This document shows, piece after piece, positions 54,949-64,000 of a stretch of 64,000 bases of DNA. The notes below the pieces were generated by a model. The model did no database searches, had not been told where the DNA came from, and saw only the letters and a program-made list of their open reading frames with translations. The DNA is from Saccharibacter sp. 17.LH.SD. Its GTDB lineage: Bacteria; Pseudomonadota; Alphaproteobacteria; Acetobacterales; Acetobacteraceae. The position numbers and the translations under genes are program-made. Each line of letters begins with the position of its first letter. Position 1 is the stretch's first letter. Location: contig NZ_WVHO01000009.1 in NCBI RefSeq assembly GCF_009834805.1, positions 250,501 to 314,500 on the forward strand, given 5' to 3'.

Positions 54949-55562
54949 TTGGGCAGTTAACAGGTTTAGTGACTCATATGGAGGCGGATCGCTGCCTTAT
55001 TGATGTAAATGGCGTAGGATATGTGGTGCATGCGTCTACGCAGACATTAGGTCAATTGCCACGACCACCAGAGGTGGCACGTATCCTTATTGAAACTGTT
55101 GTACGAGAGGATGCCATACAGCTTTTTGGCTTTGCAGAAGCCGATGAGCAAGCCTGGTTTCGTATGTTGACAACGGTTCAAGGGGTTGGATCACGCGTTG
55201 CGCTCGGTATTCTTTCTGTGAGCCGCCCGACCTTGTTATGGCAGGCCGTGAATGCGGGTGATAAACTTCCCTTCACCCAAGCGTCTGGGGTTGGCCCACG
55301 GTTGGGGACGCGCTTGCTGACGGAGCTAAAGAGTAAAGTAGCGAAAATGCCGGCTCCAACGGGGAATGTTGGCGTTCCAGCTCAGGAGGCCTCAGCGGCA
55401 AATCAGTCTTCAGGTTTGGAAGGAGATGCGTTGATGGCTTTGGAAGGATTGGGCTTCCGAAGGGCGGAAAGTTGGCCGGTTGTCAGTCGTGTGATCTCAG
55501 AGAATGAAGCGGCAGCCCTGGATGTTATCATCCGTTTATCATTGAAGGAACTGGCACGATGA
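54945..55562 (+). CDS. ruvA: Holliday-junction DNA helicase subunit RuvA
   Basis: 205 residues from ATG 54945, in ATGA overlap with ruv[13 protein letters not shown] starts the OB domain; helix-hairpin-helix repeats appear in TTVQGVGSRVALGIL and TQASGVGPRLGTRLLTELK; the C-terminal DALMALEGLGFRRAES is the RuvB-contacting domain III. It binds the junction and loads RuvB. Confidence 0.97.
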   Translation: MIGQLTGLVTHMEADRCLIDVNGVGYVVHASTQTLGQLPRPPEVARILIETVVREDAIQLFGFAEADEQAWFRMLTTVQGVGSRVALGILSVSRPTLLWQAVNAGDKLPFTQASGVGPRLGTRLLTELKSKVAKMPAPTGNVGVPAQEASAANQSSGLEGDALMALEGLGFRRAESWPVVSRVISENEAAALDVIIRLSLKELAR

Positions 55563-55585
55563 TAGGATCAGAGGGGTAGGAAAAG

Positions 55586-56608
55586 GTGGATAAAGCCTTA
55601 GAAACGGATGCGAGTCGTTACCCTGAAGATGCCGCTGATGTTGGGTTGCGCCCTCAAACGTTGGCAGATTTTACAGGTCAAAAAGCAAGTCGTGAAAATC
55701 TATCGGTCTTTATTGAAGCAGCGAAGTCTCGAAAAGAAGCATTAGATCATGTTTTGTTACATGGCCCTCCGGGGCTCGGTAAAACGACCTTAGCACAGAT
55801 TGTATCGCGTGAATTGGGTGTTGGGTTCCGGGCGACATCAGGGCCTGTTATTCAGCGGTCGGGTGATCTAGCGGCGATTTTGACCAATTTGCAGCCACGA
55901 GATGTGTTGTTTATTGATGAGATCCATCGTCTTCAGCCAGCCATTGAAGAGATTCTTTATCCAGCGATGGAAGATTTCCAACTGGATCTCGTTATCGGCG
56001 AAGGGCCGGCTGCGCGGTCTGTTAGGATTGATTTAGCACCTTTCACGCTTGTCGCGGCGACGACACGGTCGGGTCTTTTGGCAACGCCTTTGCGAGATCG
56101 CTTTGGTATTCCGTTGCGCTTAGTGTTTTATACACCGGATGAGTTACGCCAAATCGTTGCCCGTGGTGCTTCGAAGTTGGGTATGAATTTGACGGAAGAA
56201 GGGGCGCAGGAGATTGCGCGTCGGTCGCGGGGAACACCACGTATTGCAGGCCGTTTGTTGAGGCGTGTGCGTGACTTTGCCTTGGTTGCGAAGAAAGAGC
56301 AGATTGATCAACGCTTAGCCGATATTGCTTTAGCGCGACTTGAAGTGGATGCTCACGGTCTGGACGCGATGGATCGTCGTTATTTACGCCGGATTGCAGA
56401 GCACCATCACGGAGGGCCAGTGGGTGTAGAGACGCTCGCGGCTGCTCTGGCAGAAGCGCGTGATACGCTGGAAGATGTTGTCGAGCCCTATCTTATTCAG
56501 GAAGGGCTCGTCTTGCGTACGTCGCGCGGGCGTATGCTGGGTGAACCTGGGTGGCGGTATTTGGGGCTCACACCACCATCACATTCTCAATCCCCATCAT
56601 TATTTTAA
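55586..56608 (+). CDS. ruvB: Holliday-junction branch-migration ATPase RuvB
   Basis: 340 residues with GTG start. [12 protein letters not shown], Walker [15 protein letters not shown] (60-67), Walker [13 protein letters not shown], sensor [29 protein letters not shown], and the C-terminal winged helix ([19 protein letters not shown]). Motor for branch migration with RuvA. 23 bases after ruvA. Confidence 0.98.
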   Translation: MDKALETDASRYPEDAADVGLRPQTLADFTGQKASRENLSVFIEAAKSRKEALDHVLLHGPPGLGKTTLAQIVSRELGVGFRATSGPVIQRSGDLAAILTNLQPRDVLFIDEIHRLQPAIEEILYPAMEDFQLDLVIGEGPAARSVRIDLAPFTLVAATTRSGLLATPLRDRFGIPLRLVFYTPDELRQIVARGASKLGMNLTEEGAQEIARRSRGTPRIAGRLLRRVRDFALVAKKEQIDQRLADIALARLEVDAHGLDAMDRRYLRRIAEHHHGGPVGVETLAAALAEARDTLEDVVEPYLIQEGLVLRTSRGRMLGEPGWRYLGLTPPSHSQSPSLF

Positions 56609-56618
56609 GGAGATAGAG

Positions 56619-57047
56619 GTGGGCGCTCATCAGATTCAATTTCGTGTCTATTATGAAGATACGGACGCAGGCGGCATTGTCTATCATGCACGCTATCTTG
56701 GATTTGCTGAGCGTGCTCGGGCAGAGGCTTTACGGGGTCTAGGGATTTCCGTTGGCGATTTGGCACATCGTGAGGGGATTGGTTTTGTTGTACGTCAGTT
56801 GACTGTAACGTATCACTCGCCATTGCGATTGGACGATATTTTATCTGTAGAAACGGTTCTCTTGGAATTAGGAGGAGCGCGTTTAAAACTTCGTCAGGAG
56901 ATTACAAATTGTTCCCAGGGGGGACGGCGGGCTGTTGTGATTGACGTAGAGCTGGTGTGTTTGAAGCAAGAGGGAATGGTGCCTGTGCGTATTAAGCCGC
57001 ATCATCGTGAGTTGTTACAGTCTCTTCGGCCTTCATCGTCTGAGTAA
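56619..57047 (+). CDS. ybgC: acyl-CoA thioesterase YbgC
   Basis: 142 residues from a GTG at 56619 with AAGGAGATAGAG upstream; a longer frame overlapping ruvB is not needed. Hotdog fold with the active-site motif YYEDTDAGGIVYHARYLGFAERAR, catalytic Asp16. It hydrolyses acyl-CoA or acyl-ACP thioesters and is nearly always encoded before tolQ. A 163-base gap with no obvious terminator precedes tolQ. Confidence 0.95.
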   Translation: MGAHQIQFRVYYEDTDAGGIVYHARYLGFAERARAEALRGLGISVGDLAHREGIGFVVRQLTVTYHSPLRLDDILSVETVLLELGGARLKLRQEITNCSQGGRRAVVIDVELVCLKQEGMVPVRIKPHHRELLQSLRPSSSE

Positions 57048-57210
57048 GAGACTGTAGAAAAAAGTTTTTGGATAAATAGAGTTAAAAAAGAAAAACAGCT
57101 TTCGCGTTGCTTTGTAGAATGTCATGAAGGGAACACACTCTACCGTGATAATTCATAGGTAGAAATCCCTTCGATTAGACCATGCAGAAACAGGATCAGG
57201 AGAGAACAGA

Positions 57211-57942
57211 GTGGATCAGGGTGTAAGTTCGAGTGCTCTGGGAGCTGTTGGGGCGGCGGGATTGTCGCCGATGCATCTGTTTTTGCATGCGTCGCTTGTT
57301 GTGCAGCTCGTCATGTTAGGGCTGGTGCTGTGCAGTGTGTTGGTATGGGCGATTATCGCAGAAAAGATTATTTTATTACGTCGCGTACGCCGGGAAGCAG
57401 ATGCTTTTGAAGATCGTTTTTGGTCTGGCGGGTCATTAGACGATCTCTATGATAGTGAGGGGGCACGCCCGGTTCATCCAATTGCCGCTGTTTTTGGGGC
57501 AGCGATGGGGGAGTGGCGTCGTTCTTCTCGAATCGTAGGTATTGATATTGTTCATGGCGGTACAAATGAGCGTATCGACCGAGCTGTTAATATTACGATC
57601 GGGCGTGAAAGTGATCGTTTGAGCCGGTATGTTGTTTTGTTGGCAACGATCGGCCCGGTGGCTCCTTTTGTTGGATTGTTTGGGACCGTATGGGGAATCA
57701 TGCACGCATTTGTATCAATTTCTGCGATGCATAATACGAATCTCTCTGTCGTGGCCCCAGGTATTTCCGAAGCATTGTTTGCGACGGCGATTGGTCTCAT
57801 AACGGCCATTCCAGCTTATGTGGCATATAACTTGGTGACACGGGCACTGGATAATTTTTCAGATCGGATGGAAGCTTTTGGTGCTGAAATCACAGCGATT
57901 TTGTCGCGTCAGTCTGAAGAACGCAGTGTTGAGAGGGGCTAG
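57211..57942 (+). CDS. tolQ: Tol-Pal system proton-channel subunit TolQ
   Basis: 243 residues, GTG start. Three membrane segments: HASLVVQLVMLGLVLCSVLVWA, LLATIGPVAPFVGLFGTVWG and ISEALFATAIGLITAIPAYVAYN. It forms the inner-membrane motor with TolR, homologous to ExbB and MotA. It starts a tolQRAB-pal-cpoB operon with 5-12 base gaps at first. Confidence 0.96.
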   Translation: MDQGVSSSALGAVGAAGLSPMHLFLHASLVVQLVMLGLVLCSVLVWAIIAEKIILLRRVRREADAFEDRFWSGGSLDDLYDSEGARPVHPIAAVFGAAMGEWRRSSRIVGIDIVHGGTNERIDRAVNITIGRESDRLSRYVVLLATIGPVAPFVGLFGTVWGIMHAFVSISAMHNTNLSVVAPGISEALFATAIGLITAIPAYVAYNLVTRALDNFSDRMEAFGAEITAILSRQSEERSVERG

Positions 57943-57947
57943 CTTCA

Positions 57948-58379
57948 ATGGCTGTCTCAAGAGGGAATAGCCGCTTGCGGCGTCGCCGTCGTCTTGCCTC
58001 TGAAATTAATGTGACACCGCTTGTCGACGTTATGTTGGTGTTGCTCATTATTTTCATGGTGACGGCACCAATGCTGACAAGTGGCATTAACGTTGATTTG
58101 CCGAAAACCAGTGCCAAGCCGGTGAATACGGATAGCAAGCCGATTACTGTATCGTTGCGAAGTGATGGTAGTCTCTTTTTAGGAGAAGATGCCGTTAGTG
58201 ATGCGTCTTTGTTGGATCGTCTTAAACAGGCAGCGGGAAACGACACAGAGCGGCGTATTTTCGTACGAGCCGATGCTAAGTTAGATTATGGCCAGGTGAT
58301 GCGCGTTATGGGGGAGATTACTTCAGGCGGCTTTAATCACGTGGCTTTATTAGCTCAGCAGCCGCAGAGTGGCCCGTAA
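57948..58379 (+). CDS. tolR: Tol-Pal system protein TolR
   Basis: 143 residues. A basic N-terminus (RLRRRRRLASEINVTPLVDV) leads into the membrane helix VMLVLLIIFMVTAPML, with the proton-path Asp27 in PLVDVM. The periplasmic domain includes RIFVRADAKLDYGQVMRVMGEI. ExbD-like partner of TolQ. Confidence 0.96.
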   Translation: MAVSRGNSRLRRRRRLASEINVTPLVDVMLVLLIIFMVTAPMLTSGINVDLPKTSAKPVNTDSKPITVSLRSDGSLFLGEDAVSDASLLDRLKQAAGNDTERRIFVRADAKLDYGQVMRVMGEITSGGFNHVALLAQQPQSGP

Positions 58380-58391
58380 GGAGTTTGAGTC

Positions 58392-59390
58392 GTGTTTGCT
58401 CCTCCTCCTTTTTCTGAGGTCCCGAGTTCTGCGCGTCAAGATAAAGGGGCGGCACGGGGCGGAATTGTGTTCTCCGTCTTATTGCATGGTGGGATATTAG
58501 TCGCTCTGGTGTGGCATTGGACAAAAGCGCCACCACCACTTCCTGAGCCTCCACCAGAAACACCGGTGAATATGGTGTTTGAACCTTTGCCGGCGACTTC
58601 GGCTCCTAAGGCGCAGAGAAAGAGCTCGGTTCCCGCTCCTAGAGCCCCTGTGGAAACAAAGGTGTATCATCCTTCTCCTACGCCTCCCGCTCGTAGGGCG
58701 CCTCCTCCACCTCCTCCACCTCCAGCGCAAGCTGCTCCCGTTGTGCATCATACGCCGGTGGTTGCCCCTGTCCATCAGCGGGCTGAATTGCAAGAAAAGG
58801 GTGAGGTGAGCGAGAAACCGAAGCCGAGTGTAAAAGCTCAGCCGCAGCCCGCTCAGGTTAAGGCGCCGGCAAAGAAGGTGGAAAAACCACCGCAAAAGCC
58901 GCAACCATCGCAAACAGAGCAACCGCATGAGACGCCTAAGGCGCAAGCCAATAGTCACTCTTTGTTAGCGACGCTGGATAGCTTCCGTGAGGAAGAGAAT
59001 AAAACACCAGAGGTTCATAAAAAGGCCGGTCCACCACAAGGCGGCTCTCCGCGCGGGGGTGGAAGTCCTGATGCGGATACCCGCGCATTATCTCGTGGAG
59101 AGCAGTCCGCTATTGGGTCATCTGTGCAACGTTGTTATCAGGAAGATACGGCTGCACGTAATTATGCCCACTTTGAGGCGCATCTTTTAGTGACGGTTGA
59201 TGCTGCGGGAGAAGCGCGTTTGGTAAGTTTTGCACCAGAGACGCGGGCTCGCATGGTGTCAGACCCGTCCTATCGTGCGCAGGCAGAGCGTGCTCGTGAT
59301 GCTGTTTTGAGTCCTGTTTGCGCACGTCTGCCTATCCCTGCCCGTATGCGGGGACAGCGCCGTCAGTTTCGTTTTGTCTTCAGGCCCTGA
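58392..59390 (+). CDS. tolA: Tol-Pal system energy transducer TolA
   Basis: 332 residues, GTG start. One N-terminal membrane helix (GIVFSVLLHGGILVALVWHW), a long proline-, alanine- and lysine-rich periplasmic stalk (residues about 45-215, with PPPPPPPPAQAAP), and a C-terminal folded domain (SSVQRCYQEDTAARNYAHFEAHLLVTVDAAGEARL). It spans the periplasm to contact TolB and Pal. The stalk is proline-rich like TonB rather than the helical Ala/Lys stalk of E. coli TolA. Confidence 0.92.
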   Translation: MFAPPPFSEVPSSARQDKGAARGGIVFSVLLHGGILVALVWHWTKAPPPLPEPPPETPVNMVFEPLPATSAPKAQRKSSVPAPRAPVETKVYHPSPTPPARRAPPPPPPPPAQAAPVVHHTPVVAPVHQRAELQEKGEVSEKPKPSVKAQPQPAQVKAPAKKVEKPPQKPQPSQTEQPHETPKAQANSHSLLATLDSFREEENKTPEVHKKAGPPQGGSPRGGGSPDADTRALSRGEQSAIGSSVQRCYQEDTAARNYAHFEAHLLVTVDAAGEARLVSFAPETRARMVSDPSYRAQAERARDAVLSPVCARLPIPARMRGQRRQFRFVFRP

Positions 59391-59411
59391 TCTTCTTTGA
59401 GGTATTCATAT

Positions 59412-60767
59412 ATGTCGCTTTTTCCTGACTCTGAGGCTGAATTCCTGAAGGCCCATTTTTCCCGTCGTTCTCTGCTTGGTGGGGTTGCGGCAGGGGGAAT
59501 TATGGCTACGCCGCTAAGTGCTTTGGCACAACAAAGTGGTGGTGGAGCGGCCGAAATTACTGTTGCGAATGCACATCAAGCCCCTATTCCCATCGTGATT
59601 TCTAATTTTGGTCCTGGGATAGGAAACCAGATGTCGGAGGTTATTTCGGCTGACCTGGGTAATACGGGCCTTTTTAGAGTTATGTCGGGTGATATTCCTA
59701 CAGGAATTCAGCCCGATTTTTCGGCTCTGAAGGCGCGGGGTGTTCGTGCTGTTATTGCTGGCAGTGCTACAGGGCAGGGAAGCGTCCGTGTTGAGATGCG
59801 TCTTTGGGATGTTCTGGTGCGTCAGCAACTTCAGGGGACTGCTTATACGGCGTCAGAGGGTAACTGGCGTCGGATCGCTCATAAAATCGCCGACGTTATT
59901 TATCAACGTCTGCTGGGAGAAGCAGGGTATTTTGATACGCGTATTGCGTATATTGCGCGGACAGGACCACGCCATCACCAAACAACGCGCTTGGCATTGA
60001 TGGATCAGGATGGGGCTAATGCACATATTCTAACAGATGGTCGATGGCTGACGTTGGAGCCGCGTTTTAGTCCTGTCGGTCCACAAATAGCGTTTCTGTC
60101 TTATGCTGAGAATAGGCCTCGTGTTTATGTCTATGATATTGATTCGGGGCAGAGAAATATTTTGGGCTCATTCGAGGGAATTTCTTATGCGCCTCGTTTT
60201 TCTCCACAAGGTGACTCAATTATTTTATCGGTGACGACGCGTAGTGGCGGATCAGACATTTATGTGGTTGATCTGGCCTCACAGAGACGGCGGCGTTTGA
60301 CAGGGTCTAGCTCTGTTATTGATACGAGCCCTTGCTTTAGCCCAGATGGACGTCAGATTGTTTTCAACTCAGATCGTGGGGGAAGCCCTCAGCTCTATAT
60401 TATGAGCGCGGATGGGGGAGGTGCGCGGCGTATTTCCTACGGGTCGGGCCATTATGGGTCCCCGGTTTGGTCACCTCGTGGTGATATTATTGCCTTTACG
60501 CGGATCCATCAAGGACGCTTCTCTTTGGGCGTGATGAATCCTGATGGCACGGGGGAGCGTATTTTGACGGAAGGCTTTACGGTGGAGAGTCCAAGTTTTG
60601 CGCCAAATGGGAGAGTATTAACATTTTGCCGTCAGAGTGCTGCAGGTGTTGGGGGATCTGGTTTTAGTTCGAATCTTGGCGTGATTGATATCGCTGGTTT
60701 TAATGAACGTACGCTACCAACCAGCACAGGGGCATCAGACCCTGCATGGTCTCCGTTGCGGCGTTAA
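59412..60767 (+). CDS. tolB: Tol-Pal system beta-propeller TolB with Tat-type signal
   Basis: 451 residues from ATG 59412 (GAGG upstream). The signal region has a twin-arginine motif FSRRSLLGGVAAGGIMATP (Arg18-Arg19), then the TolB amino-terminal domain and beta-propeller repeats (PRFSPQGDSIILSVTT, SPCFSPDGRQIVFNSDRGG, PVWSPRGDIIAFTR). It binds Pal and TolA in the periplasm. E. coli TolB is exported by Sec; the visible RR motif suggests the Tat route here. Confidence 0.95.
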   Translation: MSLFPDSEAEFLKAHFSRRSLLGGVAAGGIMATPLSALAQQSGGGAAEITVANAHQAPIPIVISNFGPGIGNQMSEVISADLGNTGLFRVMSGDIPTGIQPDFSALKARGVRAVIAGSATGQGSVRVEMRLWDVLVRQQLQGTAYTASEGNWRRIAHKIADVIYQRLLGEAGYFDTRIAYIARTGPRHHQTTRLALMDQDGANAHILTDGRWLTLEPRFSPVGPQIAFLSYAENRPRVYVYDIDSGQRNILGSFEGISYAPRFSPQGDSIILSVTTRSGGSDIYVVDLASQRRRRLTGSSSVIDTSPCFSPDGRQIVFNSDRGGSPQLYIMSADGGGARRISYGSGHYGSPVWSPRGDIIAFTRIHQGRFSLGVMNPDGTGERILTEGFTVESPSFAPNGRVLTFCRQSAAGVGGSGFSSNLGVIDIAGFNERTLPTSTGASDPAWSPLRR

Positions 60768-60842
60768 TTTTCTCTGTCGATTTTTTATGCAAAGATGATA
60801 TGCAGTGGGAATGCCCTAAGGGCGTAACTGAGGATAGTTAAA

Positions 60843-61334
60843 ATGAAACTTAATACATTCGGCGCATTAGGGCTGGCGTTAGCTCTGGCTGCTTGTGCCG
60901 GGAATTCCGACCAAGGCAATACAAGTGGGACGGGCCAAGATACGTCGGCTCAACAGTCTACAAACACAGGTCCAGTTCCTGGAAGTGAGGCTGATTTAGT
61001 GGCATCAGCAGGGGATCGTGTATTTTTTCAATTGAACCAGAATCAGCTCTCAAGTGAAGCACGTGCAACGCTTGATAAGCAGGCTAGCTGGTTAGCACGC
61101 TATCCTCAGGTAAATGTTATGGTTGCAGGTAACTGTGATGACCGTGGCACCGAGGAGTATAACATTGCTCTAGGTCAACGTCGTGCGAATGCGGCTCGTG
61201 CTTATCTTGAAGCACAGGGTGTGAATGCGAGTCGGATCACGACGATTTCTTATGGTAAGGATCGTCCTTCTGTTGATGGTGATGGTGAAGACGCTTGGGC
61301 GCAGAACCGAAATGCTATCACATCGGTGCGTTGA
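60843..61334 (+). CDS. pal: peptidoglycan-associated lipoprotein Pal
   Basis: 163 residues. Lipobox LALAACAGN with the acylated Cys18, a Gly/Ser/Thr/Gln linker, and an OmpA-like peptidoglycan-binding domain (GDRVFFQLNQNQLSSEARATLDKQASWL, VAGNCDDRGTEEYNIALGQRRANAARAYL). It tethers the outer membrane to the wall and completes the Tol-Pal system. Confidence 0.97.
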   Translation: MKLNTFGALGLALALAACAGNSDQGNTSGTGQDTSAQQSTNTGPVPGSEADLVASAGDRVFFQLNQNQLSSEARATLDKQASWLARYPQVNVMVAGNCDDRGTEEYNIALGQRRANAARAYLEAQGVNASRITTISYGKDRPSVDGDGEDAWAQNRNAITSVR

Positions 61335-61442
61335 TATAAGTAGTTGATGGCTTGTTATGAGTCATTGAGATTAGCAAATCAGGCCGGGCCGGGCAGAGAT
61401 AGCCTGATCCGGTCTTTTTGTTATAAAAGGGAGAAACGTCGC

Positions 61443-62363
61443 ATGCCCCGTTATGTTGTGCCTCATATCGTGAGTAAGGTCGTGCTGAGTGCCATGATAT
61501 GTACCCCTTTGTTGATATCGGCCGCGCATGCTGATGGAACGGGTCTTTCTCGCGATGAAATAATGCGTCATCATCGCCAACTTGCTCAGCAATATCAGGC
61601 ACATGAGTCAAATGCAGACGGTGGCAGTGAGGCGTCTTCGAGTGGTAATGGCAGTGATGCTCCGCTTGCGGCTCCACTGTCAGCTTCTGGAGTAGGGGCG
61701 GTCGCATCACAGGGGAGTCATGGCGGCGATACTTTGGTCGCGCAATTACTGAACCGTGTGAATGACTTAGAAGGGCAGGTCAGAGAAATGCGTGGTGAGC
61801 TTGATCAGCTCACAAATCAGCAACATCAAGATGAAGCTGATATGAATAAGAAAATGAGTGATCTACAGTTTGCGATGCAAGGAAATGATGGAGGGCATTC
61901 TGCCCCAGTTCCTGCTCCTGTAGTTGCGCCGCGTAAGGCTCCTAAAGCTGAAGCGACTGAGGAGGCGTCATCGCCGCAATCGGCTGCACAAAATATTCAA
62001 CAAGGTAAAGCGGCGCTCAAAGCAAAACATTACGATGAAGCTGAGAGGCAAGCTCGGGCTGCTTTGCAGACGGCTCATAGTGTATGGGGGAAGACGGAAG
62101 CTCAGTTTCTGCTAGCGCAATCTTTGGCGGGGCAGAAATCCTATCGTCAAGCGGCTGTCGCTTATTACGATGTGTATACGCAAAATCCTCATTCTGAGCG
62201 TGCCCCACAGGCTCTTTTGGGCGTGTCAGGAAGTATGTTGGCGTTGGGGAATAAAGGGGCAGCGTGTGAGGCATTAGGGACTTTAAAAGAAAAATTTCCT
62301 AATGCATCCCCTCGCGTTAAAGCTTCTGAAGAGATATTCCGTGGACGCGCTGCCTGTCACTGA
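61443..62363 (+). CDS. cpoB: Tol-Pal coordinator CpoB (YbgF)
   Basis: 306 residues from ATG 61443 (GGGAG upstream). Signal peptide (VSKVVLSAMICTPLLISAAHA), a Ser/Gly linker, a coiled coil (LLNRVNDLEGQVREMRGELD), and C-terminal TPR repeats (GKAALKAKHYDEAERQARAAL, QSLAGQKSYRQAAVAYYDVY). In E. coli it coordinates wall synthesis with outer-membrane constriction. It overlaps tilS by 23 bases. Confidence 0.93.
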   Translation: MPRYVVPHIVSKVVLSAMICTPLLISAAHADGTGLSRDEIMRHHRQLAQQYQAHESNADGGSEASSSGNGSDAPLAAPLSASGVGAVASQGSHGGDTLVAQLLNRVNDLEGQVREMRGELDQLTNQQHQDEADMNKKMSDLQFAMQGNDGGHSAPVPAPVVAPRKAPKAEATEEASSPQSAAQNIQQGKAALKAKHYDEAERQARAALQTAHSVWGKTEAQFLLAQSLAGQKSYRQAAVAYYDVYTQNPHSERAPQALLGVSGSMLALGNKGAACEALGTLKEKFPNASPRVKASEEIFRGRAACH

Positions 62364-63588
62364 TCAAGAATTTGCGCAGATGATGGCTCCCTTGGGGCCA
62401 TATGGTCCTGATGATGCGTCTTCTCCCGTTATGCTTGCTGTTTCGGGGGGAGCGGATTCAATGTCTTTAGCGTTGTTAGCACGGCGTTGGAGACATCATG
62501 TTCGGGCGTTGGTTGTTGACCATGCTTTGCGAGAGGAGTCAGCTGAGGAAGCTCGGATAACGTGTGCACGTTTAGCGCAGCTTAATATTACGTCGCGTAT
62601 TCTGACTTTGGGACCATTAAGACTAGGTGGTGTGCAAGAGCGTGCGCGCGATGCACGGTTTGATGTTCTTGAGCAGGCCTGTGTTGAGGCGGGGGGGAGT
62701 GTCTTGTTGGTGGCTCATCATGAAGCTGACCAGGAAGAGACGCTTATGATGCGCTACCAAAAACAGAGCGGATTTCTAGGGATGAATGGCATGGCTCGGC
62801 GGAGTGTGCGTGAGCGCATTGCGGTTGTTAGGCCTCTTCTCGGAACACGTCCAGAACGCTTACGGGCGACCTTACGTCATGCTGGGATCGAGTGGTGTGA
62901 AGACCCCTCCAATCAGAAGCGTTCCTACCATCGTGTCCGGGTTCGTCAGGATATGACGTGGACAGACCGAGACACTATGCGAAAAGCTCAGGGGCAGGCA
63001 CAAAATCGTCAAGTAGAGCTAGACCAGAAAATTGTGCGTTGTTTGGCTGTGTCTGCAATATGGCACCCTGAGGGATGGGTCAGTTTACGGGAAGAGACCG
63101 TCTTGATGGAGCCTGACGAGGTGCAGGATTTTCTTTTTGCTCGTCTCATTAAGTTGATTGGGGGACAGCGCTATCTTCCACGCTTACCAGCTGTGAGGGC
63201 CTTACGGGATCAAGGGGGAGGAACCTTGGGAGGGGCGTCTGTGCGACGCGTAGAAGGACGGGGTCCTAGGTGGCTTATCATGCGTGAATGTCGCGGATTG
63301 GAGGGGGCTGTTCCTGCACAATCAGGACAATGGTGGGATAGGCGTTGGCGTTATATTGGCCCTTATCAATCATCTTATTTTATTGCAGCTCTAGGGGCAA
63401 AGGCAGGCCCTAATCGTGTTGGAAGAGATGTTCCCGCTTTAGTGCTGCAAACACTTCCTGCTTTATGGTGTGGTAATGATGTTGTGGCTGTCCCTGAAGG
63501 GGTAGGAGGCGTCAGAGAATCGCTGGCGCGTTGTGCGTTCGTTTGGGAAAGTGGTGTGCCCATAACGGGGGAGCGTTCTGTTAGTTGA
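62341..63588 (+). CDS. tilS: tRNA(Ile)-lysidine synthase
   Basis: 415 residues from the GTG at 62341, overlapping cpoB by 23 bases; an ATG at 62302 is less likely. The PP-loop AVSGGADSMSLALLARRW binds ATP; VDHALREESAEEA and VAHHEADQEETLMMRY are TilS motifs. It changes C34 of the CAU-anticodon tRNA-Ile to lysidine so that it reads AUA. Preceding ftsH, a common pairing. Confidence 0.95.
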   Translation: MDALPVTDQEFAQMMAPLGPYGPDDASSPVMLAVSGGADSMSLALLARRWRHHVRALVVDHALREESAEEARITCARLAQLNITSRILTLGPLRLGGVQERARDARFDVLEQACVEAGGSVLLVAHHEADQEETLMMRYQKQSGFLGMNGMARRSVRERIAVVRPLLGTRPERLRATLRHAGIEWCEDPSNQKRSYHRVRVRQDMTWTDRDTMRKAQGQAQNRQVELDQKIVRCLAVSAIWHPEGWVSLREETVLMEPDEVQDFLFARLIKLIGGQRYLPRLPAVRALRDQGGGTLGGASVRRVEGRGPRWLIMRECRGLEGAVPAQSGQWWDRRWRYIGPYQSSYFIAALGAKAGPNRVGRDVPALVLQTLPALWCGNDVVAVPEGVGGVRESLARCAFVWESGVPITGERSVS

Positions 63589-63743
63589 GCGTTTGTTTAT
63601 AAATTTTGCTTTTGCTAAAGATATACAGGTTTTCTTTGCTCAAGGGGTAGGATCATCCAATGGAATGCTTATCTTTAGAGGAATGATTGTAGGCGAACGG
63701 ATTGCCGGGACGAGACCGGTCGTCGTGAAAGCATGAGAGTGAA

Positions 63744-64000
63744 ATGAACAATATTGGTCGTAATGTTACGATCTGGGCTATTATCGTCATGGCGGTTATC
63801 GTCGTGCTGACAGCGTTTCAGCCGGGGAGTAGCCGCAAGGCAGTGCAGCAGATCGCCTATTCTGATTTTGTCCATGATGTGGATCAACATGACGTTCGTT
63901 CTGTTGTGATCCGTGAGAGGAACATCTCAGGTGTTCTGACGAATGGCACATCGTTCGAGACTTATGCTCCGTATGATCCCGGACTTGTGTCTCATTTGAC
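63744..64000 (+). CDS. ftsH: ATP-dependent membrane protease FtsH (5' end only)
   Basis: The first 85 codons, cut by the window edge. MNNIGRNVTIWAIIVMAVIV opens the first membrane helix, followed by the periplasmic segment with IAYSDFVHDVDQHDVRSVVI and GVLTNGTSFETYAPYDPGLV, as in alphaproteobacterial FtsH. The AAA+ and M41 protease domains are outside. It degrades unassembled membrane proteins and short-lived regulators. Position after tilS supports the call. Confidence 0.93.
   Translation, partial: MNNIGRNVTIWAIIVMAVIVVLTAFQPGSSRKAVQQIAYSDFVHDVDQHDVRSVVIRERNISGVLTNGTSFETYAPYDPGLVSHL

Noticed and set aside
58497-58958. 153-codon arginine/leucine-rich frame on the minus strand
   Set aside because: It is the complement of the proline-rich TolA stalk; the composition comes from proline codons.

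Overview
The window looks like about 64 kb of chromosome from an alphaproteobacterium, most likely an acetic acid bacterium (Acetobacteraceae). The reasons are: a fused IspDF, an ATP12-type F1 assembly chaperone, a SAM-II riboswitch in front of metZ, the argJ-parvulin-secA cluster, the yebC-ruvCAB-ybgC-tolQRAB-pal-cpoB-tilS-ftsH run, and a complete System I cytochrome c maturation operon apart from ccmAB. Base composition is moderate. The genus cannot be fixed from the sequence alone.

Layout. (1) Positions 1 to about 6262 are the early end of a Mu-like transposable prophage. A rightward self-cleaving type repressor gene diverges from a leftward early operon: ner, an XRE gene broken by an in-frame TGA, an unknown gene, the DDE transposase muA, the ATPase muB, an unknown gene and a DUF3164 gene that leaves the window. 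Four tandem 10-bp repeats lie just inside the presumed phage end. (2) 6405-15327 holds an NAD(P)-binding protein, a Fur-box-preceded heavy-metal RND efflux pair, a small periplasmic protein, a secreted M1 aminopeptidase, and a gene-free stretch. That stretch contains a promoter, a perfect Fur-box palindrome, an 18-bp hairpin and a terminator-like stem, together resembling a Fur-repressed small RNA gene. (3) 15328-23971, all leftward, holds ccmCDEFGHI, a zinc-ribbon membrane protein, an NAD-malic enzyme and fumarase C. (4) 24069-36532, nearly all rightward, holds EVE and EcsC proteins, aat, bcp, a YhdP-like and an AsmA-like giant envelope protein, rarA, an RluA-type pseudouridine synthase and ATP12. 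(5) 36600-50578, leftward, holds ispDF, apaG, metZ with its SAM-II riboswitch, a TRL-like lipoprotein, an NCS1 permease paired with a TonB-dependent receptor, mmuM, a 2OG-Fe(II) dioxygenase, ndh, argJ and a parvulin. A rightward tRNA-Gly(CCC) lies inside this block. (6) 50972-64000, rightward, holds secA, yebC, ruvCAB, ybgC, the tol-pal system, tilS and the start of ftsH.

How the genes work together. The right-hand third is conserved core: protein export (SecA, parvulin), Holliday-junction processing (RuvABC) and envelope integrity (Tol-Pal). The ccm block matures c-type cytochromes, and the nearby type II NADH dehydrogenase, fumarase and malic enzyme fit a respiratory acetic-acid-bacterium lifestyle. 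Iron control appears at two Fur-box palindromes. Methionine supply appears in metZ (SAM-II) and mmuM.

The least expected items are the Fur-box-linked small RNA candidate at 15081-15304, the TGA-interrupted phage regulator at 4500-4772, the operator-like dyads of the phage switch with one copy inside the repressor gene, the matched hairpins in the ner and muB leaders, and the paired TonB receptor and NCS1 permease.
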